A stretch of DNA of 64,000 nt from CANKBT01 sp038235705 (GTDB lineage: Bacteria; Actinomycetota; Actinomycetes; Mycobacteriales; SCTD01). Under the pieces are notes generated by a model that saw only the letters and a program-made list of their open reading frames with translations, was not told the DNA's origin and did no database searches. The DNA lies in assembly GCA_038235705.1 (NCBI GenBank), contig JBBSTR010000005.1, forward strand, positions 11,566-75,565, read 5' to 3'. Shown in pieces: positions 33,864-42,703 of the stretch. Each line of letters opens with the position of its first letter. Within the stretch, counting starts at the first letter, position 1. A program made the translations under genes and the position numbers.

Positions 33864-35101
33864 GCGACCCTCGAGGGCTGACCCGCCGCGGTCTGCTGGG
33901 CCGGGCCGGGGGAGCGGTGCTGATCGGTGGGGTCGCGTACGCCCTGCCGCGACCGACCGATGCCGGGGCTGCCGGGGCTGCCGTGGCTCCCGTGGCTCCC
34001 GTGGCTCCCGCAGTGCCGTTGCCGCCGGCGCAGGTCCCGGTCGTGCCGTTCCACGGGCCCCACCAGGCTGGCATCGCGACCCCCCGCCCGGCGCACGTGG
34101 TGCTGACGTCCTACGACCTGCGCGGTGCGTCCCTCGGACTGCACTCGTTGTTCTCGGGCTGGAGCCGGGACGCCCGTGCCCTGACGGCGGGCACTGCGAC
34201 GGGCGGGGCGACCGACGCGGCCCTCGCCGGCAGCGGCCCGGCCCGGCTGACCGTGACGGTGGGGGTCGGCGGCACCCTGCTCGACCGGTCCGGCGTCACC
34301 CGGCCGACCTCGCTCGCCGAGCTGCCGGCGTTCCCGGGGGAGCAGCTCGACCCAGCCCGGTCCGGCGGGGACCTGTGTGTCCAGGTGTGCGCCGACGACC
34401 CGCTCGTCGCCGTCACCGCCGCCCGGACGCTGACGTCCACGGCGCGCCCGTACGCCCGGGTGCGCTGGCAGCAGCGCGGCTTCGGGCAGCCGACCGGCAA
34501 CGTGCACGTGACACCTCGCAACCTCATGGGTCAGGTCGACGGCACCGACGACGTCGTCCCCGCGCCGGACCAGCTCGGCGGCCCGATCTGGGTGGGGCAG
34601 GACGCCGACCCTGCGTGGCTGCGCGGAGGCAGCGTGCTCGTCTACCGCCGGATCCGGATGCTCCTGGAGGAGTGGGACCGCACCCCCCTTCCGGACCAGG
34701 AGCGGGTCATCGGGCGGGACAAGCGCAGCGGCGCTCCGCTCGGGGCGACGGGTGAGCACGACCCGCTGAACCTCGTGGCGAAGGACCGCACCGGGGCGCT
34801 CGTCGTTCCCGCGGATGCGCACGTGCGGTTGGCGCACCCGTCCGCGAACCGGGGCGCGCTCATGCACCGCAGGGGGTTCTCCTACGACGACGGGCTGCTG
34901 CCCGGTGGCGAGCCGGACGCCGGGTTGATGTTCCTCGCCTTCCAGAGCGACCCGGCTCACGGGTTCACGCCGGTGCAGCAGCGCCTCGCCGCCTCCGACG
35001 CGCTGAACGCCTTCACGGTCCACACCGCGAGCGCGGTGTTCGCGATGCTGCCCGGGCTCGTCGACGACCGCGACACCTACGGGCGCACCCTGCCGGTCTG
35101 A
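33860..35101 (+). CDS. Tat-exported DyP-type peroxidase
   Basis: 413 residues. The N-terminus has a twin-arginine motif (LTRRGLLGRAGG) and a hydrophobic stretch, then a Pro/Val-rich linker with repeated APV. The peroxidase domain has the catalytic Asp motif GQVDGTDD, the proximal haem His in VRLAHPSANRG and a distal Arg in MHRRGFSYD. DyP enzymes are haem peroxidases. The combination Sco, membrane protein and Tat-DyP parallels the Streptomyces Sco/EcuC/DtpA copper-trafficking cluster. Its last 25 bases overlap the convergent metal exporter gene tail to tail. Confidence 0.93.
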   Translation: MSDPRGLTRRGLLGRAGGAVLIGGVAYALPRPTDAGAAGAAVAPVAPVAPAVPLPPAQVPVVPFHGPHQAGIATPRPAHVVLTSYDLRGASLGLHSLFSGWSRDARALTAGTATGGATDAALAGSGPARLTVTVGVGGTLLDRSGVTRPTSLAELPAFPGEQLDPARSGGDLCVQVCADDPLVAVTAARTLTSTARPYARVRWQQRGFGQPTGNVHVTPRNLMGQVDGTDDVVPAPDQLGGPIWVGQDADPAWLRGGSVLVYRRIRMLLEEWDRTPLPDQERVIGRDKRSGAPLGATGEHDPLNLVAKDRTGALVVPADAHVRLAHPSANRGALMHRRGFSYDDGLLPGGEPDAGLMFLAFQSDPAHGFTPVQQRLAASDALNAFTVHTASAVFAMLPGLVDDRDTYGRTLPV

Positions 35102-36075
35102 CGGGAGCGGCGGTCGGCCATCACGTCGGCCAGGTGCTGCGCCCGTTCGGCCTCCGGGCCGGCGGAACGGGTGGCGTCGAGGAAGACGCCGGCGATGTCG
35201 GGGAAGCGCTCCCGCAGGTCGGACTCGACGCGGCTGGAGAAGTCCTCGACGTGGGAGGTGTCCGAGCCGTCCGCGAGGTCCAGGTGCACGGCCACGAGCA
35301 TCCGGTTCGGACCGAGCATCATCGTGAGCAGGTCGATCACGCTGTCCACCTCGGGGTAGGCGGACAGCGCGTCGTACAGGGCGAGCCGTTGCTCGGGGTC
35401 GGTGGCTTCGCCGATCAGCAGCTCCTTGGTGTCCCGCCCGAGCAGGAAGGCCACCACGACCAGCAGGAGTCCCACGCAGATCGCGGCGGCCCCGTCGTAG
35501 CGGGCGTTCCCGGTGAGCTCGTGCAGGCCGAGACCGGTGAAGGCGATCAGCAGCCCGACCACGGCGGCGGCGTCCTCGGAGACGACGGTCTTGACGGTCG
35601 GGTCGGTGGACAGCCGTACGTGCTGCCAGGTCGTGCGGCCCCGCTCGCGGGCCTCCCCGCGGGTCTGCCTCAGCGCCTTCGCTAACGACGCGCCCTCCAG
35701 CACCATGGCCACCGCCAGCACGATGTAGCCGATCAGGTAGGACGGCTCCTCGGTCTGGGGGTGCACGAGCGAGGTGATCCCGTCGTACAGCGAGAACAGG
35801 CCGCCCGCGACGAAGATCCCGACCGCGGCGAGCAGCGACCAGAAGAAGCGCTCCTTGCCGTAGCCGAACGGGTGGGTGGCGTCCGGTGCCCTCGCTCCTC
35901 GGCGCAGCGAGGCCAGCAGGAACAGCTCGTTGGCCGTGTCCGCGATCGAGTGGCCGGCCTCGGCCAGCAGGACGCTGGAGCCGGTGACCAGGGCCGCGGC
36001 CAGCTTGGCGACGGCGATGCCGGCGTTGGCGCCAAGGGCGAGCAGAACGGTGCTCTTGCTGTCGCTGTCGCTCAC
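35077..36075 (-). CDS. Cation diffusion facilitator (CDF) family metal exporter
   Basis: 332 residues. Six membrane segments lie in the first 215 residues. The zinc-site patterns are HSIAD in helix II (AEAGHSIADT) and the SEDAA motif of helix V (VVSEDAAAV), where Asp/His ligands are expected. The cytoplasmic C-terminal domain follows (LAVHLDLADG). Substrate is a divalent metal, not determinable here. GTG 36075 is chosen as the start of homology; the frame is open to 36117, where an upstream GTG could also serve. Its 3' end overlaps the DyP gene by 25 bp. Confidence 0.88.
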   Translation of the reverse strand: MSDSDSKSTVLLALGANAGIAVAKLAAALVTGSSVLLAEAGHSIADTANELFLLASLRRGARAPDATHPFGYGKERFFWSLLAAVGIFVAGGLFSLYDGITSLVHPQTEEPSYLIGYIVLAVAMVLEGASLAKALRQTRGEARERGRTTWQHVRLSTDPTVKTVVSEDAAAVVGLLIAFTGLGLHELTGNARYDGAAAICVGLLLVVVAFLLGRDTKELLIGEATDPEQRLALYDALSAYPEVDSVIDLLTMMLGPNRMLVAVHLDLADGSDTSHVEDFSSRVESDLRERFPDIAGVFLDATRSAGPEAERAQHLADVMADRRSRQTGRVRP

Positions 36076-36146
36076 GTCGGTGCTGGTGCCCGGACAAGCA
36101 GGGGTGAACCACAGCACAGGCGGAGGGATCTCTCCGCTTTCTGCGA

Positions 36147-36152
36147 TACCGT
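36147..36152 (+). promoter_or_regulatory. Predicted leaderless -10 element of the MFS gene
   Basis: TACCGT followed by 6 bases and GTG 36159, with no ribosome-binding site. Confidence 0.6.
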
Positions 36153-36158
36153 GCCTCG

Positions 36159-37652
36159 GTGCTCACCGCCCGGCTCCGCCTGCCCAGCAGCTATCGCCTG
36201 ACCTACCTCGTGCTGCTGCTCGGCGTGACCTCCTTCTCGCTGCTGCAGTCCATGGTCAACCCGGTGCTGCCGACCATCCAGGCTGCGGTCGGCACCGATC
36301 AGCAGACCGTCACGTGGCTGCTCACCGCCTACCTGTTGTCGGCCTCGGTGTTCACTCCCATCATCGGCAGGGTCGGGGACAAGGTCGGCAAGGAGAAGAT
36401 GCTCGTCCTGACGATGGTCGCCCTTGCCGTCGGATCCCTCATGGCCGCGCTCGCGACGAGCATCGGCGTGCTGATCGTTGCCCGGGTCGTGCAGGGGGTC
36501 GGTGGAGGTGTCCTCCCGTTGACGTTCGGCATCATCCGTGACGAGTTCCCCCGTGAGAAGGTCGCCGGCGCCGTCGGTACGGCCGCCGCGCTGCTGGCCG
36601 TCGGCGGGGGTCTCGGGCTCGTGATCGCCGGCCCGATCGTCGACGCGCTCAGCTACCACTGGCTGTTCTGGTTGCCGATGATCATGACCATCGTCGCGGC
36701 TCTCGCAGCAGCTGCTTTCGTTCCCCCCTCACCGGTACGCACGCCCGGGAAGATCTCGGTGATCGCGGCGCTGCTGCTGTCCGGCTGGCTCGTCTGCCTC
36801 CTGCTCGCGGTCAGCCAGGGCCGCACGTGGGGCTGGGCCTCCGGTCGCACGGTCGGTCTGTTCGCCGCCGCGGTCGTGATCGCCGCCGTCTGGGTCCGTA
36901 AGGAGGTGCGTAGCAGCGAGCCGCTCATCGACATGCAGATGATGCGTGTGCCCGCGGTCTGGACCACCAACGTGGTGGCCCTGCTGTTCGGTGCCGGGAT
37001 GTATTCAGCGTTCGCGTTCCTGCCCCAGTTCCTGCAGACCTCGAGCGTCACCGGCTACGGCTTCGGCGAGACCGTCACGGCGTCTGGGCTGATCATGCTG
37101 CCGCAGTCGGTCGCCACCTTCATAGCCGGGCTCATGACCGGCCGGCTGGCCGCCCGGCACGGGTCACAGCGTGTGCTGGTGTTCGGCTCCGGCCTGAGCG
37201 CGGTGAGCATGCTGGCCCTGGTGCTCGTGCACGGCGAGGTGTGGATGGTGCTCGTCGAGACCTCGGTGATGGGGCTCGCCTTCGGTCTGGCCTACGCCGC
37301 GATGAGCAACCTGGTCGTTGAGTCCGTGCCGGCCAGCCAGACCGGGGTCGCGAGCGGCATGAACGCCAACATCCGCACCATCGGTGGCGCGCTGGGCGGT
37401 GCGGCGCTCGCCAGTGTCGTCACGGCGGGCGCCCGGCCGGACGGCCTGCCGGTCGAGGCCGGCTACACGTCCGGGTTCGCGGTGCTCGCCGGCTGCTACG
37501 CGCTCGCGACCGTCGTAGCGCTGTTCATCCCCGCCCGCGGACGTGTCGTCCCGCCGGGCGAGGAGATCCACCATGCCGAGGCCGGACTGGTCGCCGAGGG
37601 GCCGCTCGTCACGCCGAGCCGCAACGTCCCTGACCTGGCCGGCCAGCAGTGA
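36159..37652 (+). CDS. MFS drug exporter, DHA2-like (14-helix) type
   Basis: 497 residues with about 14 hydrophobic helices. The MFS loop 2-3 motif is GRVGDKVGKEKML near residues 69-81, and motif C-like glycines occur in TAAALLAVGGGLGLVIAGP, typical of proton-coupled drug efflux. The C-terminal 40 residues are polar. The cargo is unknown. A TetR gene overlaps its stop by four bases, indicating a self-contained efflux-plus-regulator unit. The gene is divergent from the CDF exporter. Confidence 0.92.
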   Translation: MLTARLRLPSSYRLTYLVLLLGVTSFSLLQSMVNPVLPTIQAAVGTDQQTVTWLLTAYLLSASVFTPIIGRVGDKVGKEKMLVLTMVALAVGSLMAALATSIGVLIVARVVQGVGGGVLPLTFGIIRDEFPREKVAGAVGTAAALLAVGGGLGLVIAGPIVDALSYHWLFWLPMIMTIVAALAAAAFVPPSPVRTPGKISVIAALLLSGWLVCLLLAVSQGRTWGWASGRTVGLFAAAVVIAAVWVRKEVRSSEPLIDMQMMRVPAVWTTNVVALLFGAGMYSAFAFLPQFLQTSSVTGYGFGETVTASGLIMLPQSVATFIAGLMTGRLAARHGSQRVLVFGSGLSAVSMLALVLVHGEVWMVLVETSVMGLAFGLAYAAMSNLVVESVPASQTGVASGMNANIRTIGGALGGAALASVVTAGARPDGLPVEAGYTSGFAVLAGCYALATVVALFIPARGRVVPPGEEIHHAEAGLVAEGPLVTPSRNVPDLAGQQ

Positions 37653-38209
37653 GCGCGCCGAACGCTCCGGAGCGACGTCTGCGCAAGGACGCCGCGCAGA
37701 ATCGCGCACGGCTGCTCGAAGCCGCCGCGCACGTGTTCCACGAGCAAGGGGTCGGGGCCTGCCTGGACGACGTCGCCCGTCGGGCCGAGGTGGGCGTAGG
37801 CACCCTCTACCGCCGCTTCCCCAGCCGCGAGGCGCTGCTGGAAGCTTTGCTCGGCGACCTGCTCACGGTCTGGTCGGCGGAGGCCGACCGTGCACTGGCC
37901 ATGCCGGACGGGACCGGGCTCGCTGCGTTCCTGCGAGCGGTCGGTGCGGTGCAGGCATCACCGCGGGGCTGCTCGCTGCGGCTGTGGACCTCCCCCGCTG
38001 CGGAGCAGGGCCGGGCTGCGGTGGGGCATCAGATGCAGGCGTTGCTCCAGGATGCGCAGGCGCGCGGCACCTGCCGACGCGACGTCAGCGTCGACGACCT
38101 CGTCGCGATCCTCGTGGCGTTGCGAGGCGTTCGAGAGCTGCCGGTGGGAGACGTTGCCCTGGACTGGCGACGCCATCTCGAGCTGTGCCTGGCCGGGCTC
38201 AGGCCCTGA
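37649..38209 (+). CDS. TetR-family regulator of the MFS exporter
   Basis: 186 residues. The TetR helix-turn-helix occupies about residues 18-64, with VGACLDDVARRAEVGVGTLYRRFPSRE. The C-terminal domain contains RGCSLRLWTSP, resembling the SBP-like group of TetR proteins. The GTG start overlaps the MFS stop (GTGA), so it is transcribed after the exporter and likely responds to its substrates. This order, regulator downstream of target, means autoregulation would act at the MFS promoter at 36147; no clear palindrome was found there. Confidence 0.9.
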   Translation: MSAPNAPERRLRKDAAQNRARLLEAAAHVFHEQGVGACLDDVARRAEVGVGTLYRRFPSREALLEALLGDLLTVWSAEADRALAMPDGTGLAAFLRAVGAVQASPRGCSLRLWTSPAAEQGRAAVGHQMQALLQDAQARGTCRRDVSVDDLVAILVALRGVRELPVGDVALDWRRHLELCLAGLRP

Positions 38210-38218
38210 CCGGACGCC

Positions 38219-39022
38219 TCAGGAGATGACCACGTCGTCGAGACCGGCCTCGGGCTCGGGGTAGGCCAGGTCGAGCCCCTCCAGGGTCTTCACGAGGATG
38301 CGTGCGACGGCAACGTTGCGATACCACTTACGGTCGGCCGGGACGACGTACCAGGGCGCGTCCTTCGTGGACGTAGCGCTGAGCGTCTCGGCGTACACCC
38401 GCTGGTAGTCCCCCCAGAACGTCCGCTCCTCGAGATCGGCGGCGGCGAACTTCCAACGCTTGTCCGGCTCGTCGAGCCGTGCCTGCAGACGCTCGGCCTG
38501 CTCGTCCTTGCTGATGTGGAGGAAGAGCTTCACGATCGTGGTGCCTTCGTCGACGAGCAGCTGCTCGAAAGCGCGGATGTGCGACAACCGCTTCTTCGCC
38601 TGGGCGTCGTCGACCCAGCCGTGCACCCTGGTAACCAGGACGTCCTCGTAGTGCGACCGGTTGAACACCACCAGCTCGCCGTCGCCGGGGACGTGCGGAT
38701 GGACGCGCCACAGGTAGTCGTGGGCCAGCTCTTCCGCACTCGGCTTCTTGAACGACCGCATCCGGACGCCGATCGGGTCCACGTCGTGGAAGACGTGCCG
38801 GATCGTGCCGTCCTTGCCGCCGGTGTCCATCCCCTGGAGCACCACGAGCACCCGGTGGGTGTTCTCTGCATAGAGGACGTCTTGCAGCTCGGCAAGCCGC
38901 GCCCGCAGCTCGACGAACTCGGGAAGGGAGTCCTTCTTGCCGGCGTCAGATCCAGGCGTGCTCCGTGGATCGATGTCGGCCAGGTCGAGCTTCTTGCCGC
39001 GCGGGACCCGGTGAAGGCTCAT
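38219..39022 (-). CDS. ppk2: Polyphosphate kinase 2 (PPK2) family protein
   Basis: 267 residues. PPK2 enzymes transfer phosphate between polyphosphate and nucleotides. The P-loop is GMDTGGKDG at residues 64-72. The Walker B-like FNRSHYEDVLVTRVH and the lid-region motif KRLSHIRAFEQLL follow, with the usual ending TWYVVPADRKWYRN-like segment. It is a single-domain PPK2; the AMP- or ADP-preferring class cannot be set by inspection. ATG 39022 has TACTCT 6 bases upstream, predicting a leaderless message. It is convergent with the TetR gene (9 bp apart) and divergent from the sugar transporter. Confidence 0.93.
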   Translation of the reverse strand: MSLHRVPRGKKLDLADIDPRSTPGSDAGKKDSLPEFVELRARLAELQDVLYAENTHRVLVVLQGMDTGGKDGTIRHVFHDVDPIGVRMRSFKKPSAEELAHDYLWRVHPHVPGDGELVVFNRSHYEDVLVTRVHGWVDDAQAKKRLSHIRAFEQLLVDEGTTIVKLFLHISKDEQAERLQARLDEPDKRWKFAAADLEERTFWGDYQRVYAETLSATSTKDAPWYVVPADRKWYRNVAVARILVKTLEGLDLAYPEPEAGLDDVVIS

Positions 39023-39028
39023 GCCGGG

Positions 39029-39034
39029 AGAGTA
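39029..39034 (-). promoter_or_regulatory. Predicted leaderless -10 element of ppk2
   Basis: TACTCT on the minus strand, 6 bases before ATG 39022, with no ribosome-binding site. Confidence 0.6.
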
Positions 39035-39161
39035 CGGCGACGGCCGGATCACGCGTGCAGCACCCTGGCACGATCGAGGCGGTCTCGACACGGCGGGTCA
39101 CAAGGTTGAGCCGAGCTCATGAAAATTTCCTGAACACGTAGGCCGTCCGAAACGGGGGGCA

Positions 39162-39167
39162 TACAGT
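39162..39167 (+). promoter_or_regulatory. Possible -10 element of the sugar ABC operon
   Basis: TACAGT in the 215-bp intergenic region. Transcription would start near 39174 and give a leader of about 64 bases, with the ribosome site AAGAAGGGTG near 39224. A locally AT-rich stretch near 39118-39133 (ATGAAAATTTCC) could bind a regulator. Confidence 0.4.
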
Positions 39168-39237
39168 CCGGGAAGCTCGCAACTGGTCGAAGCGACGGGG
39201 CTCGACGCCCCTGGACAAGAATAAGAAGGGTGTCTTC

Positions 39238-40479
39238 ATGCGCAAGAACATCGGTTTTCTCGCAGCTGGTCTCACCGGTGCGCTCGCGCTCAGCGCCTGC
39301 GGCTCCAGCGGAGGCTCGTCTCCCGGAGCCGCCACCAACGCCCCGGCTGCCAGCGGGTCCTCTTCCGCCTCGGCCAGCGCGTCCGCGGCTGCGGACCCGA
39401 CAGGCGCCTGCAAGCTGACCGACCCGCCCAAGAGCAAGGCCTCCGCTCCGCCGGCAGCCACGTCCACGGCCAAGGTGAGCGGCAAGGTGGGCGTGATCCT
39501 GCCGGACACCACGTCCTCCACCCGCTACACCCTGTATGACGCGCCGCTGCTGACCAAGGCGCTCACCGACGCCGGCATCACCCCCGACGTGCAGAACGCC
39601 GGCGGCAGCACGGCACGTTTCCAGCAGATCGCGCAAGGCATGATCGGCGCCGGCGTCAAGGTCCTGATGATCGATTCCATCGACGCGACCTCCGGTGCCG
39701 CCGTCGAGCAGCAGGCGAAGGCCGCCGGCGTCAAGGTCATCGACTACGACCGCGTCAACCTCGGGGGCTCTGCCGACTACTACGTGTCCTTCGACAACGA
39801 GGACGTCGGACGGCTGCAGGGTCAGACGCTGGTCGACTGCCTCAAGGCCGACAACGTCACGAAGCCGTCGATCATCGAGATGGACGGCGGCACCGACGTC
39901 GACAACAACGCCGTCCTGTTCGCCAAGGGCGCCAACTCCGTCCTCAAGCCGCTCGCCGACTCCGGCGACCTGACGCTCGCCTCGGAGTCGGTCGTCAAGG
40001 GCTGGGACGTCAACCAGGCCGCGCCGACCTTCACCCAGGCGCTCACCGCCGCGGGCGGCAAGGTGGACGGCGTCCTCGCCGCGAACGACGACATCGCCAA
40101 CGCGGTGATCGGTGTCCTCAAGGGCAACGGGCTCGCCGGCCGGGTCACCATCACCGGCCAGGACGCCGGTGTCAACGGCCTGCAGAACATCATCAACGGC
40201 CAGCAGAGCATGACGATCTTCAAGAACGTCAAGCTGGAGGCGAACGCAGCGGCTCAGCTGGCGATCGCGCTGATCGCGGGTACCGACCCCAGCCAGGCCG
40301 GGCTGACGCTGACCGATTTTGCAGACCCGAAGGCGCCTGACCACAAGCTGAAGGCCCTGCTGCTGCCGGCCGAGGTCATCACCCAGGCCAACATCAAGGA
40401 CGTCATCGACGCCGGCGCCCTCACCAAGGCAGACATCTGCAAGGGCATCGAAGACGCCTGCACCAAGCTCGGGCTCTAG
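39238..40479 (+). CDS. xylF: XylF-like sugar ABC transporter substrate-binding lipoprotein
   Basis: 413 residues. The signal peptide ends in the lipobox LALSAC (C21). A Ser/Ala/Gly-rich linker to about residue 75 follows, then a type I periplasmic-binding fold (GKVGVILPDTTSSTRY, VIDYDRVNLGG, DGVLAANDDIANAVIGVLKG). The arrangement and DYDR...DN residues are closest to D-xylose-binding XylF proteins, but a related pentose or fructose ligand is possible. It is followed by an ATPase and a permease in one operon. No sugar kinase, isomerase or LacI/ROK regulator is nearby. Confidence 0.85.
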   Translation: MRKNIGFLAAGLTGALALSACGSSGGSSPGAATNAPAASGSSSASASASAAADPTGACKLTDPPKSKASAPPAATSTAKVSGKVGVILPDTTSSTRYTLYDAPLLTKALTDAGITPDVQNAGGSTARFQQIAQGMIGAGVKVLMIDSIDATSGAAVEQQAKAAGVKVIDYDRVNLGGSADYYVSFDNEDVGRLQGQTLVDCLKADNVTKPSIIEMDGGTDVDNNAVLFAKGANSVLKPLADSGDLTLASESVVKGWDVNQAAPTFTQALTAAGGKVDGVLAANDDIANAVIGVLKGNGLAGRVTITGQDAGVNGLQNIINGQQSMTIFKNVKLEANAAAQLAIALIAGTDPSQAGLTLTDFADPKAPDHKLKALLLPAEVITQANIKDVIDAGALTKADICKGIEDACTKLGL

Positions 40480-40483
40480 TCGG

Positions 40484-41254
40484 GTGGCCGACCCCCTGCT
40501 CCAGATCACCGGGCTGAACAAGAGCTTCGGGCCGGCGCACGTCCTGCACGACATCGACTTCGCGCTCTACCCCGGCGAGGTGACGGCCCTCGTCGGGGAC
40601 AACGGTGCCGGGAAGTCGACCCTGGTCAAGTGCGTCGCCGGGATCAACAGCCTGGACACCGGGACGATCACGTTCGACGGCAAGCCGGTGATCATCAACG
40701 ATCCTCGCGAAGCGACCGCTCTCGGGATCGAGTTCGTCTACCAGGACCTTGCACTGGCTGACAACCTCGACATCACCCAGAACATGTTCCTGGGCCGTGA
40801 GATCCGCCGGTTCGGCTTCATGGCTGACGGTCAGATGGAACGCAAGGCTCGCGAGACGCTGGCGGGTCTGTCCGTGCGGACGGTCAGCTCGGTCCGTCAG
40901 CTGGTCTCCAGCCTGTCCGGAGGCCAGCGGCAGACCGTCGCCATCGCCAAGGCGGTGCTCTGGAACAGCAAGGTGGTCTTCTTGGACGAGCCGACCGCCG
41001 CGCTGGGAGTCGCCCAGACCAGGCAGGTCCTGGACCTGGTGCGACGTCTCGCCGACCAGGGCCTCGCGGTCTGCCTCATCTCGCACAACATGAACGAGGT
41101 GATGGAGGTGGCCGACCGGGTCGACGCGCTCTACCTCGGGCGGATCGCCGCCGAGGTGCTCACCAAGGACAGCAGCACCACCCAGATCGTGGAGCTGATC
41201 ACCGCCGGTCGCAGCGGCGACATCGGCCTCGCCGACATCACCGACGAAGGGTGA
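40484..41254 (+). CDS. Sugar ABC transporter ATP-binding protein (single domain)
   Basis: 256 residues with one ABC cassette. Walker A is GDNGAGKST at about 38-46, the signature is SLSGGQRQT and Walker B is VVFLDEPTAALG, all intact. RbsA/XylG-type sugar ATPases normally carry two cassettes in about 500 residues; this one has a single cassette, as in FrcA-like systems, and would act as a homodimer. GTG 40484 lies 4 bp after the binding-protein stop; no strong Shine-Dalgarno is present, so coupling is likely. The permease gene starts 7 bp downstream. Confidence 0.92.
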   Translation: MADPLLQITGLNKSFGPAHVLHDIDFALYPGEVTALVGDNGAGKSTLVKCVAGINSLDTGTITFDGKPVIINDPREATALGIEFVYQDLALADNLDITQNMFLGREIRRFGFMADGQMERKARETLAGLSVRTVSSVRQLVSSLSGGQRQTVAIAKAVLWNSKVVFLDEPTAALGVAQTRQVLDLVRRLADQGLAVCLISHNMNEVMEVADRVDALYLGRIAAEVLTKDSSTTQIVELITAGRSGDIGLADITDEG

Positions 41255-41261
41255 GGCAGGT

Positions 41262-42677
41262 ATGAGCGCGAGCACGCAGACCGACGCGGACGAGGGTGCT
41301 GGCCCGGGCGGGTTCGCGCTAGACGTCGACCGGCGCACGATCCCGATCGCCCTGCGGTCCTACGTCGGTCGGTTGCGCTCGGGCGACCCGGGTGCTCTCC
41401 CGGCCGTGCTCGGCCTGATCGTGCTCGCCGTGATCTTCAGTCGGGTGAGCGATCAGTTCTTGACCAAGTTCAACGTGGGCAACCTTCCCGGGCAGGGCGC
41501 CTACATCGCGATCATCGCGATGGGTCTGGTCTTCGTGCTGCTGCTCGGTGAGATCGACCTGTCAGCCGGTACTGCGGGCGGGGTCTGCGCAGGCTTCGCC
41601 GCCCGTGCGATCTTCGGGGGTGGCCTGCACGGCAGCGTGAACGGGGCGCTGTTCTGGTCCCTGATCGTGCTCATGCTCGGCTCGATCGCGCTCGGGGCCT
41701 ACCTCAAGTGCATCACCGGCCCCGCTGTCGTTGCCGTCGGGGTGATCATCGCGCTTACCGGGCTCGATCAGCACGTCATCCCGGCCCTGCTGCTCGCCAT
41801 CTCGGTGGGCTGCGCGATCGGGATCTACACCGGTTGGCTGGTCGCCCAGGTCGGGATCCCGAGCTTCGTCGTCACTCTGGCCCTGTTCCTGGCCTTCCAG
41901 GGCGTCCTGCTGTTCGCGCTGTCCTCCCAGCCGATCGGGGTTAACAACTACGAGTTCTGGTTCGGGCTGGCGCACAGCAACATGACCCCCTTCTGGAGCT
42001 GGGTCTTCACGCTGGTCATCGTCCTTGGCTATCTGGCCTTCACTCTCAGCCGCGCCCTGCGTGCCAAGGCCCAGGGGCTTGCGGCCGACGCCATCGAGCT
42101 GGTGCTGGTCCGGTTCGGCGTCCTGGCGGTCATCGGGTTGGTGCTGACCTACCTGGCGGTCCAGAACCGCAACACCAACGACTTCCTGGTGATCGCCGGG
42201 ATCCCGTACGCCGCCGCCGTACCGATCGTCTTGATGATCGTCATGACGATCGCGCTGAACCGTACGACCTGGGGGCGGCACCTTTTCGCGACCGGCGGGA
42301 ACGAGGAGGCTGCAGTCAGGGCGGGTATCGACGTGCGGCGCATCAAGGTCACTGCTTTCACGGTCAACTCGGGCCTGGCCGCGCTCGGTGGCATCTTCCT
42401 GGCCTCGAACACCGGCGGGGCTCAGCTGGACCTCGGCGCCGGAAACATCCTGCTCTTCGCGGTCGCGGCTGCGGTCATCGGCGGCACGTCGCTGTTCGGT
42501 GGTCGCGGCAAACCCCGCGACGCCATCCTGGGTGCGTTGGTCATCGTGATGATCCCGAACGGGATCGGGCTCAAGCCCAACCTCGGGGTGCAGTACCAGC
42601 AGGTCATCACCGGTGCCGTGCTGCTGCTGGCCGCGGCGGTCGACGCCATCTCCCGGAGCCGGTCCCGCGCTCGGTAG
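41262..42677 (+). CDS. xylH: XylH-like sugar ABC transporter permease
   Basis: 471 residues, longer than RbsC-type permeases, as is usual for XylH. About 12-14 hydrophobic segments start near residue 45. The BPD_transp_2 family signature is visible as GEIDLSAGTAGGVCAG and the EAA-like loop GGNEEAAVRAGIDVRRIKV. The N-terminal 40 residues are cytoplasmic and acidic. ATG 41262 has a moderate ribosome site (GAGGCAGG). It is the last gene of the operon and converges on lhr 26 bp away, without a clear hairpin. Confidence 0.9.
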   Translation: MSASTQTDADEGAGPGGFALDVDRRTIPIALRSYVGRLRSGDPGALPAVLGLIVLAVIFSRVSDQFLTKFNVGNLPGQGAYIAIIAMGLVFVLLLGEIDLSAGTAGGVCAGFAARAIFGGGLHGSVNGALFWSLIVLMLGSIALGAYLKCITGPAVVAVGVIIALTGLDQHVIPALLLAISVGCAIGIYTGWLVAQVGIPSFVVTLALFLAFQGVLLFALSSQPIGVNNYEFWFGLAHSNMTPFWSWVFTLVIVLGYLAFTLSRALRAKAQGLAADAIELVLVRFGVLAVIGLVLTYLAVQNRNTNDFLVIAGIPYAAAVPIVLMIVMTIALNRTTWGRHLFATGGNEEAAVRAGIDVRRIKVTAFTVNSGLAALGGIFLASNTGGAQLDLGAGNILLFAVAAAVIGGTSLFGGRGKPRDAILGALVIVMIPNGIGLKPNLGVQYQQVITGAVLLLAAAVDAISRSRSRAR

Positions 42678-42703
42678 CTATTGGTTCGTGAACGCGCCCG
42701 TCG

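Noticed and set aside
36159..42677. Genomic island with mobile element
   Set aside because: No integrase, transposase, tRNA site or flanking direct repeats were found. The block may be acquired, but no mobility gene supports it.
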